A stretch of DNA of 64,000 bases from Utricularia gibba (GCA_002189035.1 CM007992.1:3534001-3598000); one strand, 5' to 3'; positions 37,401 through 51,800 are shown, counted from the stretch's first letter. The notes: generated by a model from the sequence alone, not told the origin. Numbers and translations are program-made.

Positions 37401-40400
37401 GTGCTATGAAGCCGAAGCAAACCTGTGCCTTCACCTAACAGAAACAGCAAAATGAAAAAAGAAAGATAAAAAGGAAAACAAGATCAAAACTAATGTCACT
37501 GAGACAGCAATCGAAGTATTCAATATAAACAAATGCTACACTCTGACCATGATATCCTAATATCTAAGTAGAAGATATGGTGTGAAAAGTCCTTTTCATT
37601 TTTTAGGAAATCCCGTGGGTTGCATTGTACTTAAAACTGACTCATCAATTAAATGCTAACCAGGGTACATATTATTCCGAAAGTATCTACCCAGTTCTTC
37701 AGCCTGCCAAGAAACGTATTAGACTGTCAAGAACAATCTACAATCAATCAAATCTGAACAGTCAATTCTACCTGCTTCCTTCCAGCATGGGTGAGCACGC
37801 CTCCATACTTCAGAACCATCAAGGCCTCAGTAGGGTGCTCTTCTGGTTCCTCATCATTAGATTTAACATTGACCCATGTTAACGGCTTGAGTTGGACTTT
37901 TCTGTAAATTCCAGAGAAGTGTCCCCCCTAGTTCCACGGCAGAAGAAGAGCATAAAGAACAATCTCATCTATCTCAAGAAAGGAACTCCTGAAATCATTA
38001 TCACTAAGTGTACGTTTTCAGTAACTCGCAGAGTCTAACTGATCAGAGATTAGGGGATATGCTGACAGATAAGTATAATCAACCATTGACAGATTATTGT
38101 TAATGTTTTTTATTCGCTCATTTTCATTGAAGAAAATTGATTGCATGCCATACAGTGTATCAACAGATTTCAAACAACACAGCTGGGAAAAGCGTGTAAA
38201 CATATTCATCAAACTAACCTCCTCAAGCACAGCTTTTACTTGGCGAAGCTTTTCAGAATGTTCAAAGTCATCTACTTCACTGTCACTTTCTCGACCAAGC
38301 CTGTCGATATAAAAATTAATCATCAATGCTCATCATTTATATGAAAATTCACCCATAATATGACCTAATACGAGGTACTAAAGTTCTTGTTGCATCCAAA
38401 AGATCTTGCAACTGAACGGCACTTTTCAATTTTGTCTGCAGAATCAGGAGAAAATGAATTAGGACCAGAAGGAAATGTACCAATATATGATGAGACTAAA
38501 TAATGTGACTGAGCATCAACACACAATAATACCTCAGATCTGGGTCTTCCACCATTATATTTCAGCATCAAATTTAGAAGCGTGTCCTCAGTAACTTTCA
38601 ATTTCACCTTCTGCTTTGGAGTTCTGTCACCACTGTGAAGCAAAACCTTCTTATACCAATAGAAAACAATGGAAGAAAAGGGATAACATGAGGTGTCTTA
38701 CTGACGAATTATAGCAATCACGCATCGCAATTCTTCACTTTGTCCAAATGTCCCAATTATCCCACTTCCTTGCCGTGTTAATCCCTCGGGTGGCTGAACT
38801 GGCTCTTTGAGTTTCCATGGTAAAACAGGAGGAATTGTTGAAGACAGATGTGGAGCTCTTGCATCAAGGAATATCTTCCTCAAAACACAAGCAGCATCAT
38901 CATAGTATCTGCACCAAAATTTTGATACAAAAGCTTAGTTTCAGAATAAAACGCCATTTTATCATATTAGTTAAAATAAATGATCAATTATTAACACATT
39001 ATGGTGCCACATTAAGTTTATAAAGAATGAAATCGGCATCCAAAACATTACTTGTAAGAGTTTTTCACAAAACTCCATCCATTGACATCACAAACATAGG
39101 ATCTTCCTTCACAACGTAAAAGATCAAATCCACAAACCTGTTACAACATGAAAGGCAAGAGTTTACACAAACAGAAAAATGAATGTGGAGTGTTACATGC
39201 TGGAAAGGCTGATGCTGTAATAAGCAGAGATACAACTATAACGTTATGAGGCACGCTGGAGTCCCTAATCATGATCTCTAGATAGCTAATGAACATAGGA
39301 TGCAGAAGGACCAGAATGAGAAGTGTCGAACATTTCAAATCCACTTACAGCTTGCCTGAATGCAAGACAAACGTCTCTTGACATTTGCTTTTCAGCAGGA
39401 GTAAGAAGAACAGGGTACCGAACCTGCAGAAACAACTCTTGAAGCCAACCAAATAAACTTTAACTGATTGCAATGCAATACAATCCACCACATACTTCCT
39501 TGCCATCAGGGTTTCTCATAACAACACCATCGACAACTGGAGATTTCCTTGCCTCTGCATGAGCATACTCAGGACCTACAGTATATACCTGGTAAAAAAT
39601 AGAAACAATGTTAACCAAACTCTTTAATCCCTTGGGAGGGGGAAAGTAGCTCGGGAGTCAGAATAACCGAAAACATAAGAGAATCCACAGAAATCTGGGT
39701 TGATAATTCAACTGTAGATAGCAAAATATAAGGAAAAGAAGACCTTCACATCGGTCCCCCAGTTGGCATGAACTCCTCATATATATAAGATCCTTCGCGT
39801 CTCACCCTTCTCACATCAGGGCGAAATTCACTGGAACGATTACCAACCTGACAATAAGAATTCATGATATTCCTAGAAAACTGATATTACAAGAAGCAGC
39901 TAGCTCACATGCATTTTATAAATTTGGAGGTTCAAAAAACAATAGTGCCACGAATCCCATATATCCAAACGCATAATGCAAAGGACATGTTTAGTAAATC
40001 CAGGTATATCATATCTGTACAAAACTCAAGCTTATTCAAGTTTCTCTTCAAATTAATATGTAAAATGATTTAGAACGTCCACAATTTTAAACTCACACCT
40101 TGCGAAACAACTCCTTCATTCCCCCACCAGCAGAACTAGGGTAATAAATCATAATTCTGTGATCATCACCTTCAAGAAAGAATGTTCAAATTAGATAGAT
40201 ATTAATGGAGTAAAAGAAGAAAACATATGTTGGTGTTTCAAGACATCAAACTGAAAATGGCAACATCACGGCTCAGCGTCATATGAAAAGAAAAGTACAA
40301 GAACAAGTGGAAAAGAAAAGAGTGGGCATGACCGAAGAACAGAACCAAGACATTCAATATATTGGGTTCAATGATGCCTATCACAGTGGGTCTTATGACG

Positions 40401-41560
40401 CATGCCAGCTACAACATGAATAATCCACGACAGCAGAACAGTTACCTTCAATTGGTTTTTCAACAAAAGGTTTAAGGAAGCGTTTTCCATGGACCTCAAT
40501 AAAGTCATCCTCCTCAACAAAGTAATTCAGATCTTGATTTGGGTATTCTCGGTTAACCAGTGCATATCTTGGAACAGGAACACCATACATTTGAAGCCTC
40601 TGGAAATGAAAATATGAAATGCCACCACAACAATAAAGTATAATACAAAAAAGGAGTAAATATGGAGTGGAACGTCTTAAAGAAATCATAATGTATTCAC
40701 AGACAGTCAACTAGACCTTTGTTTAATGAATCGACCATTTACAAACGGATAATGGGTTAGACACGGAAATCCAAAAATATCAGCAAGGAAGCAGCAACAA
40801 ACCTCATATACTTTCCTTCGATCATGAAGAAGATGTTGATGACCCAATTCATTTACCAGAAATGGCCTAGAATATGGAAAAAGCTGCAGCAGTCAGACCA
40901 CTTAGGGAAGTGAAAGTTACTTTACTCTCCTATCATTTAGAGTAGATAAAATGATTACGTAAGCTTACTTTCTTAACGCAGCATATTCTTCAGCCTTCTC
41001 TAAGGGAAAGGAAGAGGAGTGGAAAGCAATCAAGCACTCACATATAGGCCAACTACAATCCATTTGGACGACGAGCACCAATCACAGGAAGAAAACGATT
41101 CAATGCCTCCATCAAAAACCAAGAGCCTCGTACGGAAGCATACACGTTATAACATGGAAATTTCACCTCTCGATCGGCTCCTCAAGAATAAGCTTGTCCC
41201 CAAAATGCACAATCTACGCGATTCAGTTCATTGGCAACTCAGAGAGATAAAGAAAAATAACAAACCAAGCCATGCACACGGTACATATAAAAACTCAACG
41301 AAAGTACCTCAAATTCTCCAAACGCCTCTAGTCTCCGCAAAATCTCCAGCATCGGAGGTGAAAAAACCTACAGAAATCCAAACGAGAAAAGTAACGTGAA
41401 AAGAAAAAAAAACACTAAAAACAACGAAACCATGAGAACGAATACAGAAAGAGGTAATAATCTCGTGATGCGCAAGTCACAGATCCTGATTCACCTTCTT
41501 CTCCATTACGCAAACTCCTACGGTTATTTTCCTCGTGACAGACTCCCCGCCGGTCTCCAT
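34472..41560 (-). CDS. VIH: Diphosphoinositol-pentakisphosphate kinase (VIH/PPIP5K), frameshifted in exon 8
   Basis: Bifunctional enzyme making and degrading inositol pyrophosphates (InsP7/InsP8) that report phosphate status to SPX proteins. I trace 30 exons from ATG 41560 ([20 protein letters not shown]) to the stop at 34472. The N-terminal ATP-grasp kinase domain contains [53 protein letters not shown] and [20 protein letters not shown]. The histidine acid phosphatase domain begins at [15 protein letters not shown] (about residue 370) and ends with the SESHIHS segment in exons 27-28. Exon 8 (39744-39847) is 104 nt where 105 is needed: a run of five C on the plus strand at 39756-39760 breaks the conserved MPTGGTDVKVYTVG. 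All other exons sum correctly; apart from that base the gene would encode about 1040 aa, close to known VIH length. Assembly error is likelier than loss of function. Confidence 0.92.
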
Positions 41561-42234
41561 TCCCGAAACACCAAACCGATTCGTTCTCCTCCAATGCCTA
41601 ACGTCCAAATCGAAAGAAAACTAAGAATCATCAACAAGAAACGAAAATCCACCAAAAGATCGTACCAGATTCACGATAAGCCCGATCGCCGCCACCGCAA
41701 AGTGAAACTGAAATGCAAATCCTGGAATTTTGTGCATCCGGAGGATTCTAGTATATGCATTGTGCATATAGCAGCGGAGGTCCCCCAACGGTACTTTAAG
41801 CGATGAGATTCCCAAAGATCGCTTGTGCCCTCAGTGGCTGGCATCAATCATCCCCCAACGGCAGTTTACATACAAATCCTTAGATGTCATTTTCCAGGCG
41901 TGTTTTACGTACCGTTTGAAAGAATGTGCACGTGCACCTGAAACTGCTCCAGGACGATGAAATGAATTTTTTTAGGTTAATTTTTTTGCAATGGCGGTGT
42001 GCGTATGAAACTACTAAAATGGCCTCAGAAAAGACGAGAGCGGCTGCAGAGGAGGACAAGGAAGCCGCCGCCGACGGAGATTGCAAGATTCATAACGGAG
42101 GCGATCGGAAACCGCCGTAAATCACATTACCAAGAAGGTGGTTTTTCAATTAAGTGAAACAAGTTAGCTCCTTTTCGAGCCTTATGCTGTACAAAGATGG
42201 CTAAACTGGAATTGTTGCAGATGTGTGTATTCAT
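41561..42234. other. Intergenic: VIH promoter and YSL 3' side
   Basis: A 674-bp spacer with the VIH leader/promoter on the left and the YSL 3' UTR on the right. Plus-strand frames here and across VIH exons 1-4 are antisense shadows. No named element. Confidence 0.5.
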
Positions 42235-44977
42235 CTAAGAAGACAAGAAAGCATCCACTTTCGCATTCGTGCTTCTTGACAGGAACTTCATGCAAATTGG
42301 CGGTTTTACGCCGGCCAAAGCAAGTATGGAACTAGGCAATGTCCATATCCCATCACCGCATATCAGCCCGGAAGCCATGGCCGGAGCAAAGGCGTCGGCT
42401 TTGGCCTTGTCGATCTTCTCCCAGATGAAAAGGATCAAGCTCCCAATGCACATGTCGATCGTAAAGTAGCCTCCGAGATAGAATGGGATGGCCATCGCCA
42501 TCGGAACCGGAATGAACTTGGCCCATTTCGGGCCTACGAGGTCTCTAATGGCGTTTATGGTCATGGCTGCGGCAAAGAAGATGTAGCATAAGGTGAGGCA
42601 GTGTTTTGGAAGAGAACCGAATCCCTCCACTCCCAAGATTGCCATGTTACGGTAGACAGAGGCGAAGGGTGCAGCATAAACGGAGCCGGGTGTGCCCAGA
42701 TCACCAAAGGCGTTGTAGAAGAGCCAGAAAACACAAGGGGAGATAATGCAGCCCATGGCAGTTCCAATGAACTGGCTCACGAACATGGACCTTGGTGAAG
42801 CAAGTGTTAGATAACCAGTCTTGAAGTCCTGTGAGAGGTCTGCAGCAGTCGATACGATATTCATCATGACACCGCAGGTAGCGAGACCGGCAAGGACGCC
42901 ACCATGGGCAGCTCCAGCCCATGCACCGATAATAAATATGGCAAATTTGCCATAGGTGGAGGCTAGAGACCAGTCAGTTAGCCCACATCCATAGGCATTG
43001 CAGAAGGCCAGAACAGGGGCGATAATGTACATGACAACAATATGATACCACCTGAGAGGGTGGAAGATGACCGGAAGCGTTGCGGAGGAGATGACTGCAA
43101 TGGCAAGATAGCCGGCAATGGCAAGCCAGTTGGGCATTTTATCCTGGATAAAGAGTTTTGTCCTAATTTGATCATTGTAAGATAGAGTTGCTAGGGTTGG
43201 GGGCTGTTCATCAACTGGGCGGACAAGCTCGGCTCGCCCACGCCGGATATGTTTGTACAAGCCAAGTAATGTGTGCCCAAAAACCTTAAAGAAGTTGTAA
43301 AGACCATCTCCAAGAATTGTGGCTATGGCAATGAAGACCTGAAACGAAAAGGTTTTGACATGGAAGTCAATTTCAGACAGATGAAAGATACCTCTTGTTA
43401 CATAATGTCAAGAGTGAAAACATAAGTAAAAACTTCACCCTGTAGCCTTGCAAACCATGGAGACTGCCGTCAGATAAGTGAGCGGAATACCAATCTCCCT
43501 TCCTGTTCTTAATCAGTGGCCACATTAGTCCCCATGAAAGGATGGCCCCAAGGAGCATCGATACATTGATAATGTATGGGCATATCATGCCAACACCAAC
43601 ATACGTTGCTGAAAAATCGAAGTAAAACCTGATCAAATATAACGAAAAAGAAAAAAGTCAGACATGATCTCTCGGAAAATGCTTAAAAGTGATTAACCAG
43701 ATAATCCCTTCAGTCCATGACCTGTTCTGATATGCCTTTAAGCCAAATGTTGGAAAGCTCACAAACCCACAGTCATCTCCAGCAGTGAAAAACCATTGGA
43801 AGAAGCCCCAAAGAAAGCTAAAAGAAAAGAACTTTCCCAAAGTTTTCACTTGTTTCCTGGATTCGAGCATTCAAAAATGTTAAGAAAGCATAGGTAACTA
43901 TAAAAATCAAAGTATACACTTTTCCTATAATGGTAGCTCACTTTGCCAGCTTAGCTCCCCGAGGAGTGTGAAAACTATTGATCAAATGAGCCGTTGCAGT
44001 CCCACTAGGATAAGTCAGACGAAAATCCACGATCATGATCTGAAAATTACCACAGGATCCATACAATCTTAGCATAATCATTCTGCTAAACAGCATAATT
44101 TTAACGGAGAACTAAAAAAGTTACCTTCCGAAGAGGAACCACAGAGAATAATCCCAAGAAGCTCACTATAAACAGGAATCCAATCATCCAATTCAGGCTC
44201 GGATTCTTCACATTTCTGGAGTCATTAGCCTCAGTGGACTGTCTGGCAACAGTCTCACTCATGCCAAAGAGATAGCTTCCAAAACCGCCTGATTTTTTCA
44301 GATTCAACATAGTGTCAATTTCAAATGATGTATATGCCGCAAGAAAAGTTGTTGATTTTAAAACATGCATAGCATAGTGGGCACGAAATCATGAACCGGT
44401 AGAGCCGATGACCAGTAACCAACAAAACGCGTGAAAAAGGTGACGGTATGATTTAGAAAACATGAAATTCAAACGGATCAATGCTTTGTCAGTCAAATAT
44501 GGTTGTTTCGGTTCAAGCAAACGTACATTCATCGGCATAAGCAAAATCAGAGTAGTGAAAATTACCGCTGAAAGCTATGCCGGAGGCGGCGACGACGCAG
44601 GTTTGAATGACGGTGTTCTCCTGGCGGGTGAACTGCTGGCGTAGGAGTCCAGATTTTTCTAGAATCTTCGTCCACGTCTTGACGAAGAAGAAACCTAGAA
44701 GGCCAGCAGAGACGTTGAGTGAAGGTATAATACCTGTTGTCAGATTCAACTTCATCACGATGAAGGTGAACAAGATCGACAACACGAAGCCGACAAAGAA
44801 TGCTCTAAAAGTTAGTTGATTCCGCCATGGCGGCACCTCCTTGCTCTCGAATACCCTCTCTATCGTCTCCGCTTCTTCCATTCCGCCGTTCTCCACCTCT
44901 TCCGCCACCTCGTCCCCGTCGGTCTTTTTCACTACACTATCCGACTCTTCCATTGCTCTCTCCGCCTCACCGCGCAA
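42235..44977 (-). CDS. YSL7: Yellow stripe-like oligopeptide-family transporter (YSL7-like)
   Basis: OPT-superfamily membrane transporter; YSL proteins move metal-nicotianamine or related peptides. Six exons: 44566-44977, 44125-44288, 43942-44039, 43722-43856, 43439-43628, 42235-43338; 700 aa in frame. The acidic cytosolic N-terminus is followed by many hydrophobic segments. Family motifs: [141 protein letters not shown] and the ending [14 protein letters not shown]. From memory the sequence is closest to Arabidopsis YSL7 (with YSL5/8) rather than YSL1-3; the substrate of that group is less clear, and some members take up peptides. A second ATG eight codons downstream is possible. Confidence 0.93.
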
Positions 44978-45828
44978 CGCGTCTATGGCGCCGAGCGGGA
45001 TACTTCTTACCTTTTATATCGATAATCTCGTAATTAATCGGAATTTACGCGCTAATTAACTTCCCAATGTGGTCAGCGTCATTTTGACCGTTGACCATAA
45101 TGCGGCTGGTTGGCCTTATAAGGAAAAATGTTACCTTTTTGGTTTGTGAAGGACAGCTGTCATTATTGTCTTGAAACGACTAATTAACTATTCATGGCAA
45201 TGCCATGAGCTATTTAAGGAAACTATACTAACTTTAGCATTTTACATTTATTTCGAAATATTTAAGCATTAAAATATTTAACATTTATATAAAAATAAAT
45301 ACCATAAGACAAGCTGGTGGGAGGTTTGAAGAGGTGGTGGGAAAGTGGGGCGGGTTCATGATGGCCGTTAGAAATTTGAATTTTAATGGGGACCACCAGA
45401 GTCCACGTCACAATTTACCGAAATTACATAATTAATCTTCAAAATATTATTATTTATATACATTATTTAAAAATCATAAAACAATAGGAACCAAAAAATA
45501 TCCGCATTTTAAAATAATGAGGATCAATTATAGTGAAATTGGAAAAAATTGGAATTATATTTATCTGATATATCAAATTTTTGAAATTAAATATATTCGA
45601 TATATCAAATAATAGAGATTAAACATATCGTTTTAATAGAGACTTTCGACATCATAGTTTCAAAAAGAAAGTATAATTAGAATTATAATTTCTATATTTA
45701 AAAAATGCATATCTCTAATTTCTATTTTCGAAAAATCATAAACGTTGGGATTAATGTTTTATAAGACATTTATAGACGTTGTGTTGTTGGATACAGCCTT
45801 GTAATAAATATACTAAAACAGGTATACT
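44978..45828. other. Intergenic: YSL promoter and AT-rich spacer
   Basis: The YSL promoter side is followed from about 45160 by AT-rich DNA with no gene. The right end is the NAC 3' side. No repeat or element recognised. Confidence 0.5.
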
Positions 45829-47816
45829 TTACGGATGTGGTAATAAAAGGTTGACTGGGTCTGCGCTACGGTAAGAAGAGATCACAGAAGGACCGGACCA
45901 CAGCACCAGTGCAAATGGAAGCTTCTGAGATGTCATCAGCCTCAGTCCGGCCAAGGCGTTCCTGATAAAGGACGCCATTTTTTCCTGTAACCCCATGCTT
46001 CTGCGCATGGGGGATGGAAGATGATGGTGGCCCATGTGGACTTGGACTGTTCTGCATGGCACCGTTTTGTGATACAGCGTCCGCGGCGGCTGTCGGGTTG
46101 ACACCAGCAACGCATGGTTCACCTGGGATTTCCCCGTCAGGAGCTCAGCGCCACCGAAGTCGTCGATACTGCTGGTTTCTGCTCCGAAGGTATGATTAGG
46201 TTTAAGAGAATAGGGAGTGGAGTGGTGAAAGGCGTCCTCACCTTGAAAATCGTGGTGTTGTCCGCCATGGAGGTTGGAGAGGCTGCTGCTGTGTATTTGA
46301 AATGCGTCGGGGAAGGCCTGCGGAAAATTGAAGACAGAAGCTTTTCAGTTCACGCTATCCTTCTTTCTTTACGGCACAATTATTTTTGACTGGGGATACC
46401 TTTTCGAGTTCTTCATCGGAAATCCCGATCCAGGGCATGTGTTCCGGGAACCGAAACACTGGCTCATTTTCTCCGATTTCAATATTCCGTACGCCGGCGT
46501 CATACGGCTGCGCCGCCGGCTGGTCTCCGTGTAGATAAAACGAGAGCTCATTGTTCCCGGAGTAGGTTCCATCAAAGGTGCGCCCTTGATGATGGGAGCT
46601 GTTGGTATCCTGGGAAGCTTGAGCAAACGCTAGTATTTCCTGTACGATGTCAGGTCTTTGATTCTCGTTCTCCGGGAAAACATCCCCTCCGCTCATGCTC
46701 ATCGGATTCCCGTACGCCGCCGCGAAAGCTTGCACCTCCAACGGCGGCCGGGAAATACGAGCCTGTAGCCTCGCACATTCCATAGACTCTACATTTACCT
46801 GACGAATACCATGTGTCAAAAAAAATACCAAGTCTCGTAAAAAGAGTATGCACATACCCTAGACGGTGGATACGGCATGGAAGAGGAACTGCTGCTGTGC
46901 ATATTACTGAAACTAAACTCGAACTCTTCTTCTTCGGACAAGAATGGTCCCCATCCCGGATCATTGCCAGAACCAATAAGGGCTGAAGAATCCGGATCAG
47001 CTTCGTCGAATCTGCGGTCACCTTCGCTTGCTGATGCAGCAACGTAACGATCTTCGCACTTTGGGGGATTCAAACTTTTCTTGAACACTCGGTAAAGCGC
47101 ATAAGCATCCTGTTAATTATCCAATACATTTTTAAGGTTTTGATTGTTCGAAACCCAATTCATAGGAGAGTTTTGGGGCATGCGAGTTTCATGTCTAAGA
47201 ATTTCAGAGTTTGCAAGAATCCAGAAAACTGAAATGAGAATGTGAACCTGCAACCCGGATGAAGTTTCGCATTCCCCTTCTTCCAATCTGTACTCGTGCA
47301 TTACCCAGTCAGTCCTGGCACCATGAGGGGCTCGTCCTCTGTAGTAGACTAGGGTTTTCTTCATCCCCACAGCTCTCGTCTGCGAGCTCACCTTCCGATC
47401 CTTCCCCGTCGCCTTCCAGTAACCCGCCTTCGTCGCCCGGTTCGTCCTCGACCCGTTCGGATACTTCCGATCCCGGCAGCTGAAGAAGTACCACTCCATA
47501 TCTTTGCTCGGGAGGAAGGATTTCCCTAAGGATGCAAAACAGATAGCAATCATCTCTCTTTATGCTTTTCAGGCTAAAGGGAGTCCTCGTCTGAATATAC
47601 CTTTCTTCCGTCCCAGTTTACACTAACAAGAGTTTATGTCTTGTCTGAACAAAATTTACCTGGAAGATCCCAAGGCTCGCACTTGTAGAGATCCACTTCA
47701 GGGATGATTTCGAGATCGATTCTCTGGCCGTTGATCTTCCGCTTGAGGTAGTACGCCACCAGCTCCTCATCCGTAGGATGGAATCGGAACCCCGGCGGCA
47801 ACGACACCGGAGCCAT
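45829..47816 (-). CDS. NAC transcription factor, NAC045/NAC086/NAC028-like
   Basis: NAC-domain transcription factor of the group whose Arabidopsis members NAC045/086 drive sieve-element enucleation. Five exons: 47660-47816, 47248-47525, 46858-47109, 46400-46798, 45829-46317; 524 aa in frame. Subdomains: [20 protein letters not shown] (A), [19 protein letters not shown] (B), [20 protein letters not shown] and [18 protein letters not shown] (C), [20 protein letters not shown] with [15 protein letters not shown] (D), [12 protein letters not shown] (E; the family usually reads ALCRVFKK). The C-terminal two exons are poorly conserved; the last is supported mainly by a stop-free frame in phase and an AG acceptor at 46318-46319, so the end is less sure than the NAC domain. 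Confidence 0.85.
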
Positions 47817-48806
47817 GCCGCGGGATCAGGCTGCACAAAAAAGAAGAGAAACGGAAGTAATGCGGAAAGGAGAAAGGGGGAAGAAGAGGGAGGAAAATGG
47901 AGACTCTATTTATAGACTAATGAAGAAAGCAAAACCCTATTCTTTTCTTTCTTCCTTTTGTTTTTTTTTTTTCAGTATTCTTTCTCCTCAAGCTCCATTC
48001 TCTTTTCTTTTTCATTCCATTTGTTTTTTGATTAATTGAATCGAAAATTATTTTACAAATAATTTAGTATTTGATTTATGATTTTGAAAATATTTTTGTT
48101 ATAAAAAATAAGCGATTTATACTTCAAAAACTAAAAAAAATCTAACAACAAAAAAAAAAACATTCTATTAGAATCTTATTATCCCAATTGATATGAAGAT
48201 CTCAGTTATCCCATTCTTGGGATGGAATCTGTCCTTTGATGGAATAGAAAGAATTGGAATCAAGATTTTTTTTATCAATTTAAATAATTCTTATTTTAAT
48301 AGAATAGGCATGCCATTTTAGGGCTGATCAATGAATAATCACTCAAATTATTATTTTTTATCAACAAATATTTTTTGGTGATAAAAAAATAGAAATATAT
48401 AATTATTAGTACAAAATTAAATGATTATTTGGTTAAATCTTTGGAGAGGCTGAATATTTGATTAAACTTATTATTATATTCTTATATAAATAAAACCTAT
48501 AAATTGAGTATTTAATATAAAAGATGTATCTTAAATACATAATTTAATTTTAATTTGATTTTACAAATACTCAAGTTTTGTTTTATTACCCTTAGTCCAT
48601 TAATGAGGCAAAAAGGAGATTAGTAGCGGTATGGGAAATGAAATGTTGACACGTGGAAGGCTGCAGGAATCCGATGTGGCGAATAACGATCACTTGTTGG
48701 GGTTCTTGCCTTTTCGGCACTCCTTCCTTTTGTGCTTTTCCGCCTCTACGGGTTCCCTCCCATAGCCTTTCTTTTTTGTCCAATCTTCACTTGTGGCACA
48801 CCATGG
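47817..48806. other. Intergenic: NAC promoter and AT-rich spacer
   Basis: A pyrimidine/purine-rich NAC leader and promoter lie next to the start codon. From about 48020 to 48590 the DNA is AT-rich. A weak inverted repeat (ATTCTATTA near 48161 and TAATAGAAT near 48297) could bound an old small transposon, but no target duplication is clear. The right end is the ABC1-kinase 3' side. Confidence 0.4.
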
Positions 48807-51800
48807 CTACGGCCTCACGGTCGACCGGACCAAGTTTCGGAAATTCATCGCCGATGAGCCGATGCACCGGAGCAGCTCCATGAACCCTGCAGAAAATGGA
48901 GGAGGCCTTCTTTACCCCTTTGCTCATAGTGACTGTGAGAGATGACAAGTACCAACACTCACATATAAGTAATCTCAGGTTGAAGTACTTGATGCTACTC
49001 GTCGTCCTGGAGATGGCGAAGGCCAAGATATCTGCAAAAATGGTGTAATAGTTTTGAGATGGGGAGACAGTGGAGATGAAGGATTTTGAAACTTGATGTT
49101 GAACCTGAATCGGAACCGGAATACAGGCCTCGAAGAGCATATTTTGCGTAGCCGAGAAGCTGGGTCTGGTTTGGGGAGCCAAGCTTGCGGATTAGAGAAC
49201 TTAGCATCCCGCTGTGTAGTGAAAAACAGCTTTCAATGGATTAGCGGCCCAAGCAGGAATACCTTCATTTCTCTGCTTACTGAGATCGAAGGACTGCGAG
49301 AAAATCCGGAGGCAACGATCCCATGAATGACGATATGTCCTCCATGTTAACAGATTTCAACTCTTCCTTGAAACTTTTCCTCTCCTCGGGTGTCATTCCT
49401 CTTCCAAGAACTGATTTACTGCACACATTTTGAATACAAGAATGTGAATTCCACATCCGATTCTGTAACGGCATCCAGACTTTACTTTACCTGTTAATTG
49501 TCCTTCCGGTGAATATTACTGGGAGAAACCGAGCATACTTTCCAATGCTAAAGCTATCACCAAGCTGCTGTATTTTCTGGGAATCCAGAGAGATCAATGC
49601 CCCCCAGAGACGGCAATAGTTCAACCGGAAATCTTCAGTTAACTCTTTGTAAATCCCATGATCCAGAATGACTACATTTATACAGGTTATGCAGATGCAG
49701 GGCGATTTCGTGATCAGAAAAGGGAGAAACTGAACCCCTACCTAACGAAAAGTTCTTGGGTCCTCCAGGAGAAACTAAAATATTGCCTGGATGAGGATCA
49801 CCATGCAGGAAACCATGAACAAATATCATCTCGGAAAACACATTTACCAGCGCCCTTGATACCTAAATTTCCAGCCAAAAAAAAAGCATTCAAACCTTTG
49901 GACAGTTCTCATATCGGTGTTTTAGGCGTACCTCGTGTGGGCTGATACCCATTCTGATCAGATAGTCCAAGTCATCAATCTGCGACCCAAGTAAGATATT
50001 ATTCACCATTTCCAAATGATGGAACAAAGTACCATTCACTGCATGATCATACAAACAGGGAGACGAGATTGAATAGGATTCTGAAGAGAAGATCGTGTAC
50101 CTTCCGTCCTTCACAAAATTCCATGGTCAAAACCTGGCTGCTAGTGGCATCCTACAACATGGCCAAGGTTGACAAAGGAAATAAGCGCACAAGTAATAAC
50201 CAAATGAACTAAACTGTACTATGATAGCATTGTACACAAAAGCTGACAAGTATGTAGCCTACCCAGTAAATACGAGGGATCCTGACTATCTTGTTCTTTC
50301 TAAAATTATGAGCAACTCTTTCTGAGTTCTTAGCCTCTTGAATGAAATCTGCATATAAAAAGGAAAACGGATATCAAGGAGACATACAGATAATGTTCTA
50401 CAATTCTCCTACCACCAAGAATGCACTTCCAATAAGGAAGCTCATCACTCTCAGGTTCAACAAAAAAAAGAAAATATGAGCTGAGCACATCGGAGTGCAA
50501 ATGTGTCTCAAGAACTGCATTAACTCAGAGGTCATCTGATTATTTGCATAGTCCACACAATAAATTTGATGACTTAAAAGCTGATCGGTGGAAGAATAAT
50601 GAAACCAACCAAGTTCAGAAGTAATTGACTTCTTAAATTCAGATACCAAACACTCAAATCTGTATTCAGGAATCAGCTGGAAGAGAAAGAAAGCAGAAAA
50701 ATGAGCATTGCTAAAGGGTATGTAGAGGGAATTCTTTATTCCAAATATTAAAAATGGAATCCACCCAGGAAATTAAGCTTGAGACCAAAGCCATGGTTGC
50801 AATGTCAAATTTCATTTGATTCTCCAGTCCTGGATATTGAACCTATAGCATGCAGAACAGCTCGATAAATCATTGCTCAAATTGATTAGAGTTCACAAAC
50901 TGACACTTTGCCCCTTTGATTAACCTTCACTGCCACCTCTTGATTATTTTTCAGCATGGCATGGTGCACTTGGGCGATGGACGCAGCAGCAATAGGTTGT
51001 TCATCAAACGAAAGAAATCTGATATTTTTCAACTCATCAATTCAAAAGGGCACGGTTTTATATAATTGGAACTAAAGCCTTCTCCATTCTAGAGTACTAC
51101 GGAAGGATGATTTTTTTAAAGGACTTTGTCATCATCAAATTTGATATACACCATAGCCAGTTGCAAATATAGAAGCCTTATATGAACCGAGAAAGATGTT
51201 CTACGTCATAATACATGATCATATTTCCTATTTCCAACAGCACTTGAACATTAAAGAAGCTGAATTTTAACTAATTGCAACTTACATTTCTGACATGTCC
51301 TTCCCTAAACTCCTCACAATAACTCCACTGATTGCTGTAAAATCGTAAGGTATTGCCTAAGAGATTAAAGCCACAAAAGAATAAAATTTATCCAAAGGAT
51401 GAAGGTGTAATATAACAAACAGTATAAATAGGGCAAACATTGGCCTTCAGAACAGTAACATAAAACAAAAACCTGGTCCTGTAACGAGGAAAGAGTAGAT
51501 GAGTACTCCTTCGAAACTTGGCGCATGTAGGAAACAAATTGGCCCGCTTTGACATAGAAGCCTTTGTTGGCATCACACAACCTTAATATCCTCCTTGCTA
51601 GCCGCAGATGAATCTTAAGGCCCCCAAAAATATAAATCAGGCATAATGCAAACATAAAAACACCAATTACACTCCTTACACAGAAGAAATTAAATAATCA
51701 AACCTCAGATAAAGCGATACCACATTCATCCGGGTCAGCAGGTAAACCACGCACCGAATATTTATAATCAGCTATACACCAAGTTAACTACAAACAAGAA

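Noticed and set aside
41019-41806. Two plus-strand frames overlapping by an ATGA (126 and 136 aa)
   Set aside because: They lie antisense to VIH exons 1-4, have low-complexity basic content and no family pattern; the minus-strand exons are clearly coding.
48161-48305. Weak inverted repeat suggesting a MITE
   Set aside because: The arms match over only nine or so bases in AT-rich DNA and no target duplication is clear.
48787-49182. Minus-strand 131-codon frame at the ABC1-kinase 3' end
   Set aside because: It reads across an intron in a different phase from the kinase exons; part of it coincides with exon 15 in the right frame, but the rest is intronic.
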